A stretch of 64,000 nucleotides of DNA from Granulosicoccus sp045106855 (lineage in GTDB: Bacteria; Pseudomonadota; Gammaproteobacteria; Granulosicoccales; Granulosicoccaceae), in contig JBGCFI010000024.1 of NCBI GenBank assembly GCA_045106855.1, positions 124,001-188,000 of the forward strand, given 5' to 3'. Position 1 is the stretch's first letter. Each line of letters begins with the position of its first letter. Made by a program: the position numbers and the translations under genes. A model generated the notes under the pieces. The model worked only from the letters and a program-made list of their open reading frames with translations. It did no database searches and was not told where the DNA came from. Positions 44,641 to 53,952 of this stretch are shown piece by piece.

Positions 44641-44936
44641 TAGCCTCCACCTCGCTGAAAATGAAGATCGAAGTGTGCTTTGAACGCCATTTGCTGCGAA
44701 GGCTCAACGCCCTCGAAGCGAAAGGAAACCACCGAATAGGGAAGCCTCAACAAGGCTATCTTGCGTTCCTGAGTAGGCCCAAGATGTATCTGCAAAGCAC
44801 CCTGATTGACGGTGGCATTCACGTAATCACCTTCACGCTCATAGGAATGATTGCCCATAGCTTTCGGTAGCAAACGCCAGAAGTCATCATGGGTAAGGCC
44901 CATCTCGCGGCTGTACTCAATGATGGAATTACTCAT
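44640..44936 (-). CDS. Small conserved-looking protein of the AOR module
   Basis: 98 residues, no signal or membrane segment; family not recognised. The middle alternates short strands (YVNATVNQGALQIHLGP, KIALLRLPYSVVSFRFEG), ending in a His/Phe-rich FKAHFDLHFQRGGG. A C-terminal Gly-Gly-Gly is notable beside a MoaD-like gene. Placed between the MoaD-like and moaA genes and overlapping moaA, it probably works in cofactor assembly or delivery. Confidence 0.7.
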   Translation of the reverse strand: MSNSIIEYSREMGLTHDDFWRLLPKAMGNHSYEREGDYVNATVNQGALQIHLGPTQERKIALLRLPYSVVSFRFEGVEPSQQMAFKAHFDLHFQRGGG

Positions 44937-45011
44937 GCGTTGTCTGTGTCATCAGTGATTTACTATGAAAAAGCGCTTGCCCGAATGAACCATCGGCGGA
45001 TATTGAGATAG

Positions 45012-45266
45012 TCACCCGCCTGCAACCGGTGGCCAGATAGCAAGCACATCATTTTCCTTGAGAACCTGGGATTGATCACGATCGGCCTCACACTGGAAAA
45101 CACCGTTGATCAGCACAAGATGCGCAAGATCCCTGGGGACTTTATAGTCGTCGATAATGTCATTGAGGGTGGCATCGTCAGGCACATCAATTTGTACGGC
45201 GTTCTTTACAGATCCGGCTGGCAACAGATGTTGCAACGTTGCGTAGAGCTTGAACGTGATTTTCAT
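45012..45266 (-). CDS. MoaD/ThiS-like sulfur carrier
   Basis: 84 residues with the ubiquitin-like fold: FKLYATLQHLLPAG at the start, VLINGVFQCEADRDQSQVL in the middle, and the ending DVLAIWPPVAGG with the C-terminal Gly-Gly needed for thiocarboxylation. It would donate sulfur for the dithiolene of molybdopterin/tungstopterin. It starts 17 bp after the FAD oxidoreductase gene, so it is in the same operon. A dedicated MoaD for the aldehyde oxidoreductase is likely. Confidence 0.88.
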   Translation of the reverse strand: MKITFKLYATLQHLLPAGSVKNAVQIDVPDDATLNDIIDDYKVPRDLAHLVLINGVFQCEADRDQSQVLKENDVLAIWPPVAGG

Positions 45267-45283
45267 AGTAAAGCCACAAACCC

Positions 45284-46555
45284 TTACGCAGGCACCATAG
45301 CGATGCTTTGCGACTGAGCACTGGCCAGGTAAGCTTCAGAAATACGATTGGGTTCCTCCATTAATTTATTCTTCCACTCACCAAGGTGTGCGCCGGTTTG
45401 AATCAAACCTCGCATCACGCCAACGTGCTGCGTCATGCCCAGGCTACTGGCACCGACAAGCACATCTCCCTTGAATTGCAGGTTCAGATATTTGAAATTT
45501 TCGATGTCAGACATCTCAGCCTCTTCTCCGCCATCAACACCCATCCACATACCGAACGAGGTCGAGATCAGACCGACGGTGTCCAGAACGTTCATATTCA
45601 GATTGCCCGGATGGGGAGTCTGCGTGCCGTATACCATGTTGCTGGCTGCAAGCTTTCCGTGCTCCACGGCAGTAGGTTGTATCGCCTGAACGTAATAGTC
45701 GCCTGTCGACAAGTCGCGACCCTGTGCAACATCCCCTGCAGCAAACACGTCCGGCACACTGGTTTGCAGAAAATCATCAACAATGATGCCCATATCAACA
45801 GTGATACCACTGCCCTCAAGAAATGCCGTATTGGAACGCACACCCGTGGCGCAGATGACTACATCGGCGGGCAAAGTCTGCCCATCCTCGGTCGTGACAC
45901 TCAGCGGATCGTCACCCTCTTGTGAATCAATCCTGGAGACCTTGGTAGAGGTCAGAACCTTGATACCCTTGGCCACGCACCAATCCTTGATCATGGTGCC
46001 CATCACCTCATTGGTCATACGCGACACCATCCGGTTTTCCATCTCGATGACCGTCAGATCAACTCCCCGGGCGGCCAGTGCCTCAAGAATAATGCAACCG
46101 ATGAAACCAGCCCCCATGAGAATGACCTTGGAGCCGGCTTGTGTTGATTCAACGATTTTGTGCGAGTCAGCCAGCGACCAGCAATTGAAAACATTATCCA
46201 GATCGATGCCCGGTATTGGAGGTCGGGTAGCCGTTGCACCCGACGCAATCAGTAGTTTGTCGTAGTTCAAAGTCTCGCCACCGAGCAGAGTGATGGATTT
46301 AGTGGTGGGATCGACCGAGCTGGCTCGACCAGACTTCAGCGTAATATCAAGACTGGCGAAATGATCATCCTGCTTGCGCAAATAGGTGCCTTCGGCGGCT
46401 ATATTGCCGACCAGATAATATGGCAGGGCCATGCGTGAGTAAGGAGGTACATCCTCGGCGACAAGCATGGTGATCTGACCACTGGGGTCAAATTTGCGTA
46501 AATGTTCTGCCGCGTTAACACCGGCAGGTCCTGCACCAATAATCACGTAATGCAT
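45284..46555 (-). CDS. FAD-dependent NAD(P)H oxidoreductase, AorC-like
   Basis: 423 residues of the pyridine nucleotide-disulfide oxidoreductase fold. FAD-binding GAGPAGVNAAEHLR at 8-21, second Rossmann segment ILMGAGFIGCIILEAL, FAD-site VFAAGDVAQG. No redox-active CxxxxC pair, so it is of the NADH:acceptor (NirB/rubredoxin reductase) kind. Beside AOR and its Fe-S protein it probably passes electrons between the Fe-S chain and NAD, as AorC does in the Aromatoleum AOR complex. AGGAAA Shine-Dalgarno before the ATG. Confidence 0.85.
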   Translation of the reverse strand: MHYVIIGAGPAGVNAAEHLRKFDPSGQITMLVAEDVPPYSRMALPYYLVGNIAAEGTYLRKQDDHFASLDITLKSGRASSVDPTTKSITLLGGETLNYDKLLIASGATATRPPIPGIDLDNVFNCWSLADSHKIVESTQAGSKVILMGAGFIGCIILEALAARGVDLTVIEMENRMVSRMTNEVMGTMIKDWCVAKGIKVLTSTKVSRIDSQEGDDPLSVTTEDGQTLPADVVICATGVRSNTAFLEGSGITVDMGIIVDDFLQTSVPDVFAAGDVAQGRDLSTGDYYVQAIQPTAVEHGKLAASNMVYGTQTPHPGNLNMNVLDTVGLISTSFGMWMGVDGGEEAEMSDIENFKYLNLQFKGDVLVGASSLGMTQHVGVMRGLIQTGAHLGEWKNKLMEEPNRISEAYLASAQSQSIAMVPA

Positions 46556-46739
46556 GTTCGTTTCCTAGTCGTTGTTGGTGTCACTGCTTAATCGTATACG
46601 CACAAATTATTGTGCTGTTACGCTTTGGTAAAGTAGCAATGACTTTCCAGACCCACAGACAGATCGGGCGCAGATTGACTGCGCCCGGAGTATCGTACTT
46701 TACCTGTGACTTAACTGCCAAGCACGGTTGGCAGAATCA

Positions 46740-46766
46740 TAAAAAGGTGCTGCAAAACAGCACCTT
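46740..46766 (-). terminator. Rho-independent terminator after the AOR gene
   Basis: AAGGTGCTG (46744-46752) and CAGCACCTT (46758-46766) form a 9-bp stem with a 5-nt loop. On the minus strand it is followed by TTTTT. It lies 12 bp after the AOR stop and separates the Fe-S/AOR pair from the FAD, MoaD-like and MoaA genes, which either get a second promoter or depend on read-through. Confidence 0.8.
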
Positions 46767-46777
46767 GTCAGCTCCCA

Positions 46778-48634
46778 CTAACTGGGTAGCGCCCATTTCT
46801 GACGGGTTTCATCCGTCATGGAGCCATCGGCGGAATATCCTCGCAGCTGATAGTACTCAGGCAGCATCTGATCCAGCTCGCTGACCCGGCCCTTGGCAGG
46901 ACCCGAATTGGCTGAGTCCTTGAGCAGACGGTCAGGCAGATTGTCATCTGCGCCAGTAACACCCGCTTTCTGGTTGAAGTCTTTTTCAAGATTCCATATG
47001 CGTTCGCCGACTTCCATCATGCGTTCTGTGGACCAGTCACCTTCACAAGCCGCATCCACCTGCGGTGCGATATCGTCCATGGTCCATGCAAAGGTTGTGA
47101 ATACACACAAGCCCGCTGAATCCACAGCCGCCGTAGCATCCTGGAATGCCTTGACCAGACCGGCCTTACCACCCGATTCGAGAGGGTCGGTTTTTTCAGG
47201 AATACCCAGAATCTCGGACGCCACCGTGTAGCCGCGAAGATGACAGGCACCGCGATTGGACGTCGCATAAGCCAGACCCATACCTTGAATACCACGTGGG
47301 TCGTAGGCTGGAAATTCCTGGCCTTTGACCGTCATGGATAATTCCGGCTTGCCGTACTTTTCACACAAACGTTTGGAACCCAGCCCCAGATCAGCACCGA
47401 ATCCTTCGCCCTTGGCGGTCATTTCAGCCGCCCAGCAAAGCGCTTCTGCCGAGCCGAATTTCAGCTCGACACCGCCTGTGTGCTCAGTGGTGATAGCACC
47501 GGTTTCGAACAGCTCCATGGCCGCAGCCACCGTAGAGCCGAATGAAATCGGGTCCATTCCATCTTCATTGCACAGAAAGTTGACGTAGGTCAGGGCGTCA
47601 ATATCATCTACCCCGGTATCAGGTCCCAGTGCCCACGCAGCCTCATATTCCAGACCACCCGAGTTTATCCAGTACTCTGGCTTGTCCTTGACGGAAAAGT
47701 GAGTACGGTCGATGGTCGAGATACGACCACAGGCGATCGTGCAGGAAAAGCAGGCACCGTTGGTTGTCAGGTTGGGCTTGCCATCTGACTTACGCGGCTC
47801 GTGCATTGCCTCACCACTGACATTGGAGGCGCCTTCGAACTGGATATCACGCATATTGCGCGTCGGCAGAGCACCTACCTCATTGATGACATTCATCAGA
47901 ACCTGAGTGCCGTAAGCCGGCAGGCCCTGGCCGGTAACGGCGTTGTCAGCGAGTACTTTCTTCCCATCACGGGTAACCTGCAGAAACCGCTTTGGATCCT
48001 GGATTCCACCCAGCCCTTTCGAGCCTCGAACGATGACGGCTTTAAGATTCTTGGAGGCCATGACCGTACCCACACCGGATCGTCCAGCAGCACGGTGCAA
48101 GTCATTAACAATAGCGGAATACAGACAACCCTCTTCGGCAGAGCGACCAACACAGGCAATCTTGACCTGAGGATCCTGATGCTTCTGTCGCAACATCTTG
48201 TCAGCTTCCCAGACCGATTTGCCCCACAGATCATCTGCCGGCATCAGCTTGGCAACATCATCTTCGATGTTCAGGTAAACAGGCGTTGCCGATTTACCTT
48301 CGAAAATAATCATGTCCCAGCCTGCAAATTTAAGCTCAGCGCCAAAGTAGCCACCTGAGTTAGAGCAGGCAACCGTCCCTGTCAGCGGGCTTTTACAGAC
48401 CACAGAGTAGCGTCCGCCTGTCGAGGCGATAGTGCCCGTCAGAGGTCCGGTGGTCATGATCATTTTGTTTTCCGGCCCCAGTGCATCACAGGCCGGATCA
48501 ATCTCGTCTACCAGGTAGCGTGTAGCCAGGCCACGTTGCCCCAGGTAATCATGTGCCCACTCCATATTGAGTGGCTCTTCGGTGACCGACCCACTAGTCA
48601 GGTTCACCCGCAGTACTTTTCTAGTCCAGCTCAT
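46778..48634 (-). CDS. Tungsten-type aldehyde:ferredoxin oxidoreductase catalytic subunit
   Basis: A 618-residue cytoplasmic AOR, full length for the family. N-terminal domain motifs TTGPLTGTIASTGGRYSVV and SNSGGYFGAELKFAGWD bind the pterin. The [4Fe-4S] ligands are Cys295, Cys298, Cys302 (NGACFSCTIACG) and Cys510 (SAGLCVFT), matching Cys288/291/295/494 of Pyrococcus AOR. It oxidises aldehydes to acids or, in reverse, reduces acids, using a tungsten bis-pterin. GAGGAG Shine-Dalgarno. The Fe-S gene precedes it by 14 bp. A TupA-type protein at the left end of the window supports tungsten rather than molybdenum. Confidence 0.93.
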   Translation of the reverse strand: MSWTRKVLRVNLTSGSVTEEPLNMEWAHDYLGQRGLATRYLVDEIDPACDALGPENKMIMTTGPLTGTIASTGGRYSVVCKSPLTGTVACSNSGGYFGAELKFAGWDMIIFEGKSATPVYLNIEDDVAKLMPADDLWGKSVWEADKMLRQKHQDPQVKIACVGRSAEEGCLYSAIVNDLHRAAGRSGVGTVMASKNLKAVIVRGSKGLGGIQDPKRFLQVTRDGKKVLADNAVTGQGLPAYGTQVLMNVINEVGALPTRNMRDIQFEGASNVSGEAMHEPRKSDGKPNLTTNGACFSCTIACGRISTIDRTHFSVKDKPEYWINSGGLEYEAAWALGPDTGVDDIDALTYVNFLCNEDGMDPISFGSTVAAAMELFETGAITTEHTGGVELKFGSAEALCWAAEMTAKGEGFGADLGLGSKRLCEKYGKPELSMTVKGQEFPAYDPRGIQGMGLAYATSNRGACHLRGYTVASEILGIPEKTDPLESGGKAGLVKAFQDATAAVDSAGLCVFTTFAWTMDDIAPQVDAACEGDWSTERMMEVGERIWNLEKDFNQKAGVTGADDNLPDRLLKDSANSGPAKGRVSELDQMLPEYYQLRGYSADGSMTDETRQKWALPS

Positions 48635-48648
48635 CGTCTGTTATCTCC

Positions 48649-49116
48649 TCAGCCTGCGTTATCGGTTTTTGAGGCCCAGGCACGCATCTTGTCCAGACCC
48701 GTAGCGTTAGCATCAACATAAGTGATGGCTTGTGTAGGACAGGCTGCGACACACTCAGGGTCTCCGCCACACAAGTCGCACTTCACAACCTTTCCGGTTG
48801 AGGTGTTGTAGTTAATCGTGCCGAACGGGCAAGCTATGGTGCATACCTTACAACCGACGCAAACGTCCGACAGCACATCCTTTGAACCGTTGACAGGGTT
48901 CAGTACAATGGCATCGACAGGACAAGCCTGCATACACCACGCCTCATCACACTGCGTGCAGGTGTATGGGACGAATCGCCCTTCGTCATGGAAGTTAAAA
49001 ACCTTGATTCGAGACTTGGCAGGATTGACCATCCCCTCATTAACTAACGAGCAGGCTGACTCGCACTGCAGACAACCGGTGCACTTGCCCGGGTCTATGT
49101 GCAGGGATTTCTGCAT
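48649..49116 (-). CDS. Four-cluster ferredoxin-like subunit of AOR (AorA-like)
   Basis: 155 residues from the ATG at 49116, chosen for its GGAGAG Shine-Dalgarno 6 bp upstream and because the Fe-S fold begins there; the frame stays open 150 bp further. Cysteine sets: CTGCLQCESAC, CTQCDEAWCMQAC, CVGCKVCTIAC and CDLCGGDPECVAAC, each closed by a CP or CPxxAI type partner, giving up to four [4Fe-4S] clusters. HycB/AorA type. It carries electrons from AOR to the FAD protein. First gene of the operon. Confidence 0.9.
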   Translation of the reverse strand: MQKSLHIDPGKCTGCLQCESACSLVNEGMVNPAKSRIKVFNFHDEGRFVPYTCTQCDEAWCMQACPVDAIVLNPVNGSKDVLSDVCVGCKVCTIACPFGTINYNTSTGKVVKCDLCGGDPECVAACPTQAITYVDANATGLDKMRAWASKTDNAG

Positions 49117-49320
49117 TCTTTTCTCTCCATGTGGTGTTTTTGTAGGACCAAGGGAAAACCCCTGCCCATCACAAGGATAATGGCCGAAGCCGTCGTTAGC
49201 AACTATGGCCAATGAGGCCCAAGGCAAACAGCACAATTTCAGCCTATTTGTGAAAAATGCACACAAAACACCGATTTACGCGCATGATTCTACGTTCCTG
49301 TGACGTCTGATTGACATCCC

Positions 49321-50505
49321 ATGAAAGGACTTGCAGCACTGGCACTTGCCTACGTGCTTTCACAATTCTACCGATCATTCCTCGCGGTGCTCACGCCACA
49401 GCTGACGCAAGACCTTGCGGCTGATAAGGGCGATCTGTCCCTGGCCTCTGGCGTTTGGTTCATAAGCTTCGCATTAATGCAGTTTGTTGTCGGCGTTGGA
49501 CTGGATCGGTTCGGCCCAAGGCGCACAGCGGCCCTCATCTTTGGCTTTGGCACAAGTAGTGGTGCGGTGTTGTTTGCAACCGCGCAATCTCCTAACGCCA
49601 TCGTAGCCGCCATGTTTTTCTTTGGCATAGGCTGCTCGCCAGTACTGATGGCCTCATTATTCATATTTGCCCAGCGGTTCAACGCCAGCACTTTTGCGGT
49701 TATGACCTCATCTCTAGTCGCTTTTGGCAATACCGGTAACGTGATCGGTGCCACGCCTCTGGCTGCCGCGGTGGATCTGTTCGGCTGGCGCGAGACCATG
49801 TCAGGATTAGGTGCTGCCTCATTCATCATTGCGCTGGCAATCTATGCGTTGGTCCGTGATCCCGATGTGGGCACAACACAAGGCGCTGGGCTAAACGGCT
49901 ATATCACGCTTCTGAAGTCGAAAGTACTCTGGGGCATCATGATAATGACCCTACTCTGTTACGCACCGGTTGTTGGTATTCGTGGATTGTGGGCAGGCCC
50001 CTATCTACAAGATCTGTATCAGGCGAACAGCCTTGAAATCGGTCAAACCACATTATTCATGGCCATCGCCATGATCGTGGGCAGTCTGGTTTACGGACCA
50101 CTAGACCGAGTGTTCAATACCCGCAAGTGGGTGGTGTTCTTTGGCAATCTGACGGTATTCGCTGCATTGATGGTTCTTGTTCTGAAGCCCGATATCAGTT
50201 TGGATATCGCCACCTTGGTGTTCATTGTCATAGGGCTGTGCGGTACTAGCTACGGTGTCGTGATGGCGCATGGGAGAAGCTTTCTACCCACGCATCTTAT
50301 AGGGCGCGGCGTGACCTTGTTAAATTTCTGTTCTATTTTTGGCGCAGGCGTTATGCAAATGATCAGTGGCAGACTCATTGATTCACAGGCGCAACCAGAA
50401 TCACCTGAAAGCTATCAACTGCTATTCGGTTTTTATGCACTGCTACTGGCGCTGGCTCTATTGGTTTATCTTTTTTCCAGGGATGCACCACCTGAAGCGC
50501 ACTGA
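49321..50505 (+). CDS. MFS transporter, unknown substrate
   Basis: A 394-residue inner-membrane protein of twelve predicted helices. Motifs: YVLSQFYRSFLAVLTPQL in the first helix/loop, DRFGPRRTAAL (the MFS A-motif between TM2 and TM3), and VGSLVYGPLDRVFNTRKW (the equivalent in the second half). It is divergent from the AOR operon across a 204-bp gap. Transport of an organic acid or aldehyde-related compound is possible but not shown. Confidence 0.85.
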   Translation: MKGLAALALAYVLSQFYRSFLAVLTPQLTQDLAADKGDLSLASGVWFISFALMQFVVGVGLDRFGPRRTAALIFGFGTSSGAVLFATAQSPNAIVAAMFFFGIGCSPVLMASLFIFAQRFNASTFAVMTSSLVAFGNTGNVIGATPLAAAVDLFGWRETMSGLGAASFIIALAIYALVRDPDVGTTQGAGLNGYITLLKSKVLWGIMIMTLLCYAPVVGIRGLWAGPYLQDLYQANSLEIGQTTLFMAIAMIVGSLVYGPLDRVFNTRKWVVFFGNLTVFAALMVLVLKPDISLDIATLVFIVIGLCGTSYGVVMAHGRSFLPTHLIGRGVTLLNFCSIFGAGVMQMISGRLIDSQAQPESPESYQLLFGFYALLLALALLVYLFSRDAPPEAH

Positions 50506-50575
50506 CTCACCCGCATAAATTGCCAGAATTGTTATTGCTTGCCTCATGCGCCCTCCAGGCACTTCATCCCTCGGT

Positions 50576-52108
50576 TTATACGGGTGATGGTTTTAATTCG
50601 TCTACTTTCCTTTCTGCCGGTTCAATAATCTGTTTATTGATAACTTTCAACAATTGTTTTTTCGAGGAATACTTATACAACGGCAACACCCATGGATATT
50701 TTTCAAAGCTCTCATACATTGCATAAGCTTCATATTTTCTGGCGATGATGGAGACTATCGGAAGCGATGGATTTGTCGGAATAATATGACTTAACTCTTG
50801 CGGAACGCTTTTTGCGTCCGAGATATCGGCAATGACAAATCTGGACATCTGCGCCAACGTTTGAACAGACTCAGTCAGATTTTTACTAGTCGGTTTATCG
50901 AAATCAAATACGATAGGAACATAATTTTTCTTTCTTAATTCTGTTCGCAGCGCATCGAGCACGTCTTTTCTCTCTTTATAAAATCTTCCCAGAATAAGCA
51001 CCGCTTTGGAGGTGATCGTATCAATGGCATTGCGTATTTTGGCGTTGTTTAAAAGCAGATAAACAAACTGAGCCACTTCAAGCTCATCAACGGTTATCTC
51101 CGGTAACTCCCTTGGCGTGATTATCAGATTATTCTGGGTTTTTGGTTCACCAACAATGTCCCATGCACTAATGCCATATATAGATGCACCATCCAGCACG
51201 GTTCTTGTCAGATTAGTGCGAACGAAGGTTGCCCGAAAAAGATTTGCCGAACCCAGATTAGCCCCGGTCAGGTTAGCTGCGGATAAATTTGCTGTGCTCA
51301 GATTAGCATTCTCCAAATTGCATTGCCTAAGATCAGCCTCAAGTAGATAGGCATTGGATAACTTGGCACCAATGCAGTTGGCCTTGCTTAAATTGGTCTG
51401 CTTCATCCCGGCGCCTGCCAGCCTGGCTCCCGAAAGGTTTGCCTTTTGAAAAATACTGTTCAGTAAATTGGTAAAAGACAGATCAGCACTGGACAAATCC
51501 GCAGCCGAAAAATCAGCATTACCTAGATTTGCACTCAACAAAGATGAATTTTTTAGAACCGCTTTACGAAAATTACCGTTATAACAGTTAGCATCTACCA
51601 GCCTTGCGGACGTTAAATCTGCGCCAGCCAGATTCGCCGAATGTAATCGCACATTGTCTGCTTCGACTTTGCACAGAGTTGCATTCTTGAGATTGGCTGA
51701 TCGAAGATTAGCCTCATTAAGCTCGGCCTTGGTCAGGTCGGCGCCGGCAAGGTTTGACCCGTCGAGCCGAGCCAGATTAAGACTCGCTGATTGAAGGTTA
51801 GCCTTTTTCAGGTTCGCTTTTCTCAGATCGGCATAGTCTAGTTTTGCGCCACTCAGGTTGACTTCGGATAAGTTAGCCCCCTCCAGGCTAACTTCTGACA
51901 AGTCGGTATTTTTCAGATTGGCACGGGACAGATTAATTTTACGAAGATCGGCATATTTAATGTCTCCGGTCTCGTTCAACACCGTTAAATTGACTTCGGT
52001 TAAATCAACGTTACTGAGATTAGGGACAATCTCTCTATTTTTTCTGCGCCAACTGTTCCAGGATTTTACGCCCTTGTGTAATTCCGCAAGATGGGAGGAT
52101 GTTGCCAT
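50576..52108 (-). CDS. Pentapeptide-repeat protein with C-terminal TIR-like/nucleotide-binding domain
   Basis: A 510-residue soluble protein. From about residue 30 to 315 it is almost entirely A(D/N)LXX repeats, more than fifty units, which fold as a right-handed quadrilateral beta-helix. After a linker, residues about 355-505 form an alpha/beta domain: KAVLILGRFYKERKDVLDAL, YVPIVFDFDKPTSKNLTESV, RFVIADISDAKSVPQELSHI. The alternating strands with the conserved FDFD-KPTS and ADISDAKS loops resemble the TIR/STIR-like domains fused to pentapeptide repeats. Such pairings are suspected in stress or defence signalling. Codon use is AT-richer than neighbours, suggesting transfer. Role unknown. Confidence 0.8.
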   Translation of the reverse strand: MATSSHLAELHKGVKSWNSWRRKNREIVPNLSNVDLTEVNLTVLNETGDIKYADLRKINLSRANLKNTDLSEVSLEGANLSEVNLSGAKLDYADLRKANLKKANLQSASLNLARLDGSNLAGADLTKAELNEANLRSANLKNATLCKVEADNVRLHSANLAGADLTSARLVDANCYNGNFRKAVLKNSSLLSANLGNADFSAADLSSADLSFTNLLNSIFQKANLSGARLAGAGMKQTNLSKANCIGAKLSNAYLLEADLRQCNLENANLSTANLSAANLTGANLGSANLFRATFVRTNLTRTVLDGASIYGISAWDIVGEPKTQNNLIITPRELPEITVDELEVAQFVYLLLNNAKIRNAIDTITSKAVLILGRFYKERKDVLDALRTELRKKNYVPIVFDFDKPTSKNLTESVQTLAQMSRFVIADISDAKSVPQELSHIIPTNPSLPIVSIIARKYEAYAMYESFEKYPWVLPLYKYSSKKQLLKVINKQIIEPAERKVDELKPSPV

Positions 52109-52239
52109 GTTGAACGTTTAGGAATCCTGCTACGGGTAAATTTATTGTAATACGCTTTACACAGCAGCATAGCAAACCGACAGAACGAAATTTTCATGCA
52201 CGCTCTATTACGTGGACCTCTTTTGCTGGCTAGAACAAT

Positions 52240-52758
52240 TCATAACGAATGATCAAATTTATCCAGTCCAAAGAGAACAACTTCACCAACACTGTTAGTG
52301 TCCAACACACGCTCAAAGGTCATGCCCAAGCGCTCCATCAATGCCACTGAAGATGTGTTCGCACGATAGGCGCGAGCCACGATGCGGTGCATATCATGTT
52401 CCCTGAACGCTGCGCTGAGAACACACTGAGCTGCTTCAAACGCCAAGCCTTTTTTCCAGTAGGCAGGTTTGAGCCACCAACCTATTTCGATTTCGTCAAT
52501 TGAGTGCAGTGGTGCTAATCCACAGAATCCAACCAGCTCTGCGTACTTACGATCAGAGAGCTTCCAGTTACAAAAACCCAGCGACTCCTGCAGAGCACTT
52601 TGCTTGCCCATAAACCAGCCAATTCTGGAATCTGACCAGGGCCGACCTTCTGCAATGAAACGCATGACTTGCGGATCACGCGCAATTAATGCGAAGGCAT
52701 CAAAGTCCTCAAGTGACCAGGTTTCTAGAAAAAGTCTTTGTGTTTCGTGAACGATCAT
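52240..52758 (-). CDS. GNAT acetyltransferase, RimJ/RimL type
   Basis: 172 residues. RimJ-like start TQRLFLETWSLEDFDAFALI, core EIGWWLKPAYWKKGLAFEAAQ with the acetyl-CoA loop, and HRIVARAYRANTSSVALMERLGM at the end. Strong GGAGGAG Shine-Dalgarno 9 bp upstream of the ATG. It acetylates an amine, perhaps a protein N-terminus. Single gene. Confidence 0.9.
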   Translation of the reverse strand: MIVHETQRLFLETWSLEDFDAFALIARDPQVMRFIAEGRPWSDSRIGWFMGKQSALQESLGFCNWKLSDRKYAELVGFCGLAPLHSIDEIEIGWWLKPAYWKKGLAFEAAQCVLSAAFREHDMHRIVARAYRANTSSVALMERLGMTFERVLDTNSVGEVVLFGLDKFDHSL

Positions 52759-52837
52759 TATCGTATCTCCTCCACATAGGCAGGCACCTCACTTGACAGG
52801 CTGCATCGACCCGCACCATTCACCAATCGATCGCTAA

Positions 52838-53878
52838 CTATCTGACCAGTCGAGTGCTGTCACGAAGGCTGAGTGACACATCAATCTGAAACCGCTTGGG
52901 CCCTTTGCGACCTGACTCGTTTTTATCAAGCAGACGCGATACCAGATGACCTGCTGTACGGCCCACTTCTGCGGGGTCAACTTTAACCGTCGTAATGGAA
53001 GGCATCGCATAACGAGACACTTCAAAGTTGCCAAAGCCTGCGACACCCACATCGTTTGGCACTTGCACACCCTGCTCTTGAAGCGCGCGCAACACACCGA
53101 ATGCCGGCGAATCGGATACGCAAAACACACAATCAATATCGTCGAAATACTGTTTCAGGTTCTTGCCTATGAAGTAGCCATCTTTGATCGACATGGGCGG
53201 TGTGCCGAATCGAATCATTCTGTGTGGTGATAAACCGGCATCTTCCATAGCACTTCTAAACCCTGAGCGCCTGGCTGCACCTCGCGTCCATTCATCGTTG
53301 GTTTCGCACAGAAAAGCGATATTCCGATACCCTAACTCCACTAGCTTTTCGGTCATCAGATACGATGCCTGTTCGTTCGAAAAACCGACTGTATAGCCTA
53401 TCGGCTTTGCCGGTGTTTCCCACAATTCCACAACCGGAATCTGCGCCTGCTTGAGCAGCTTGACGGTTCTATCAGTGTGTCCGTCAAACGGCAAGGCTAT
53501 AGCTTCTGGTCGGCGCTTTAACATGCTTTCGACCAGCTGTTCTTCTCTTGCAATTGAATAATCAGTATGGCCGAGCAATATTTGTAACCCGGTTGTTTCG
53601 ATAGTCTCCGTCAGCGCCTGGACCATTTCGGCATAGTGGACGTTATTCAATGAGGGAACCAAGGTCGCTACAAATCCTGAGCGCTTGGTGGATAAGCTGC
53701 CTGCCATCTGATCAGGCACATAGTTCATCTGCTTAACAATTTTAAGAATTCGTTCGCGGGTACTTTCCGAGACAGTTCCATCTGCACGCATGGCACGGGA
53801 CACCGTCATACGTGACACGCCAGCTGCTCGGGCAACATCCTCCATAGTGACCGGATTGGACTTGCCACGCTGAGTCAC
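52838..53878 (-). CDS. LacI-family regulator of the sugar operon
   Basis: 346 residues from GTG at 53878; an ATG 33 bp inside is possible. The LacI HTH is TMEDVARAAGVSRMTVSRAM followed by the hinge region (VPDQMAGSLSTKRSG). Effector domain about 65-335 of the periplasmic-binding fold (FVATLVPSLNNVHYAEMVQA, IAFLCETNDEWTRGAARRSGF split, GVAGFGNFEVSRYAMPSITTV split). Last gene of the sugar operon, 74 bp after the isomerase-like gene. Its operator is most likely the 18-bp palindrome at 60470-60487, giving feedback control. It resembles the GntR/IdnR branch in target sequence. Confidence 0.9.
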   Translation of the reverse strand: MTQRGKSNPVTMEDVARAAGVSRMTVSRAMRADGTVSESTRERILKIVKQMNYVPDQMAGSLSTKRSGFVATLVPSLNNVHYAEMVQALTETIETTGLQILLGHTDYSIAREEQLVESMLKRRPEAIALPFDGHTDRTVKLLKQAQIPVVELWETPAKPIGYTVGFSNEQASYLMTEKLVELGYRNIAFLCETNDEWTRGAARRSGFRSAMEDAGLSPHRMIRFGTPPMSIKDGYFIGKNLKQYFDDIDCVFCVSDSPAFGVLRALQEQGVQVPNDVGVAGFGNFEVSRYAMPSITTVKVDPAEVGRTAGHLVSRLLDKNESGRKGPKRFQIDVSLSLRDSTRLVR

Positions 53879-53952
53879 AACGGATTACATCGTTTTAAGG
53901 CCCGGCCAGCAAGCACACTCATTTGAAATCGCTCCGGATACTCATCGCAGAA

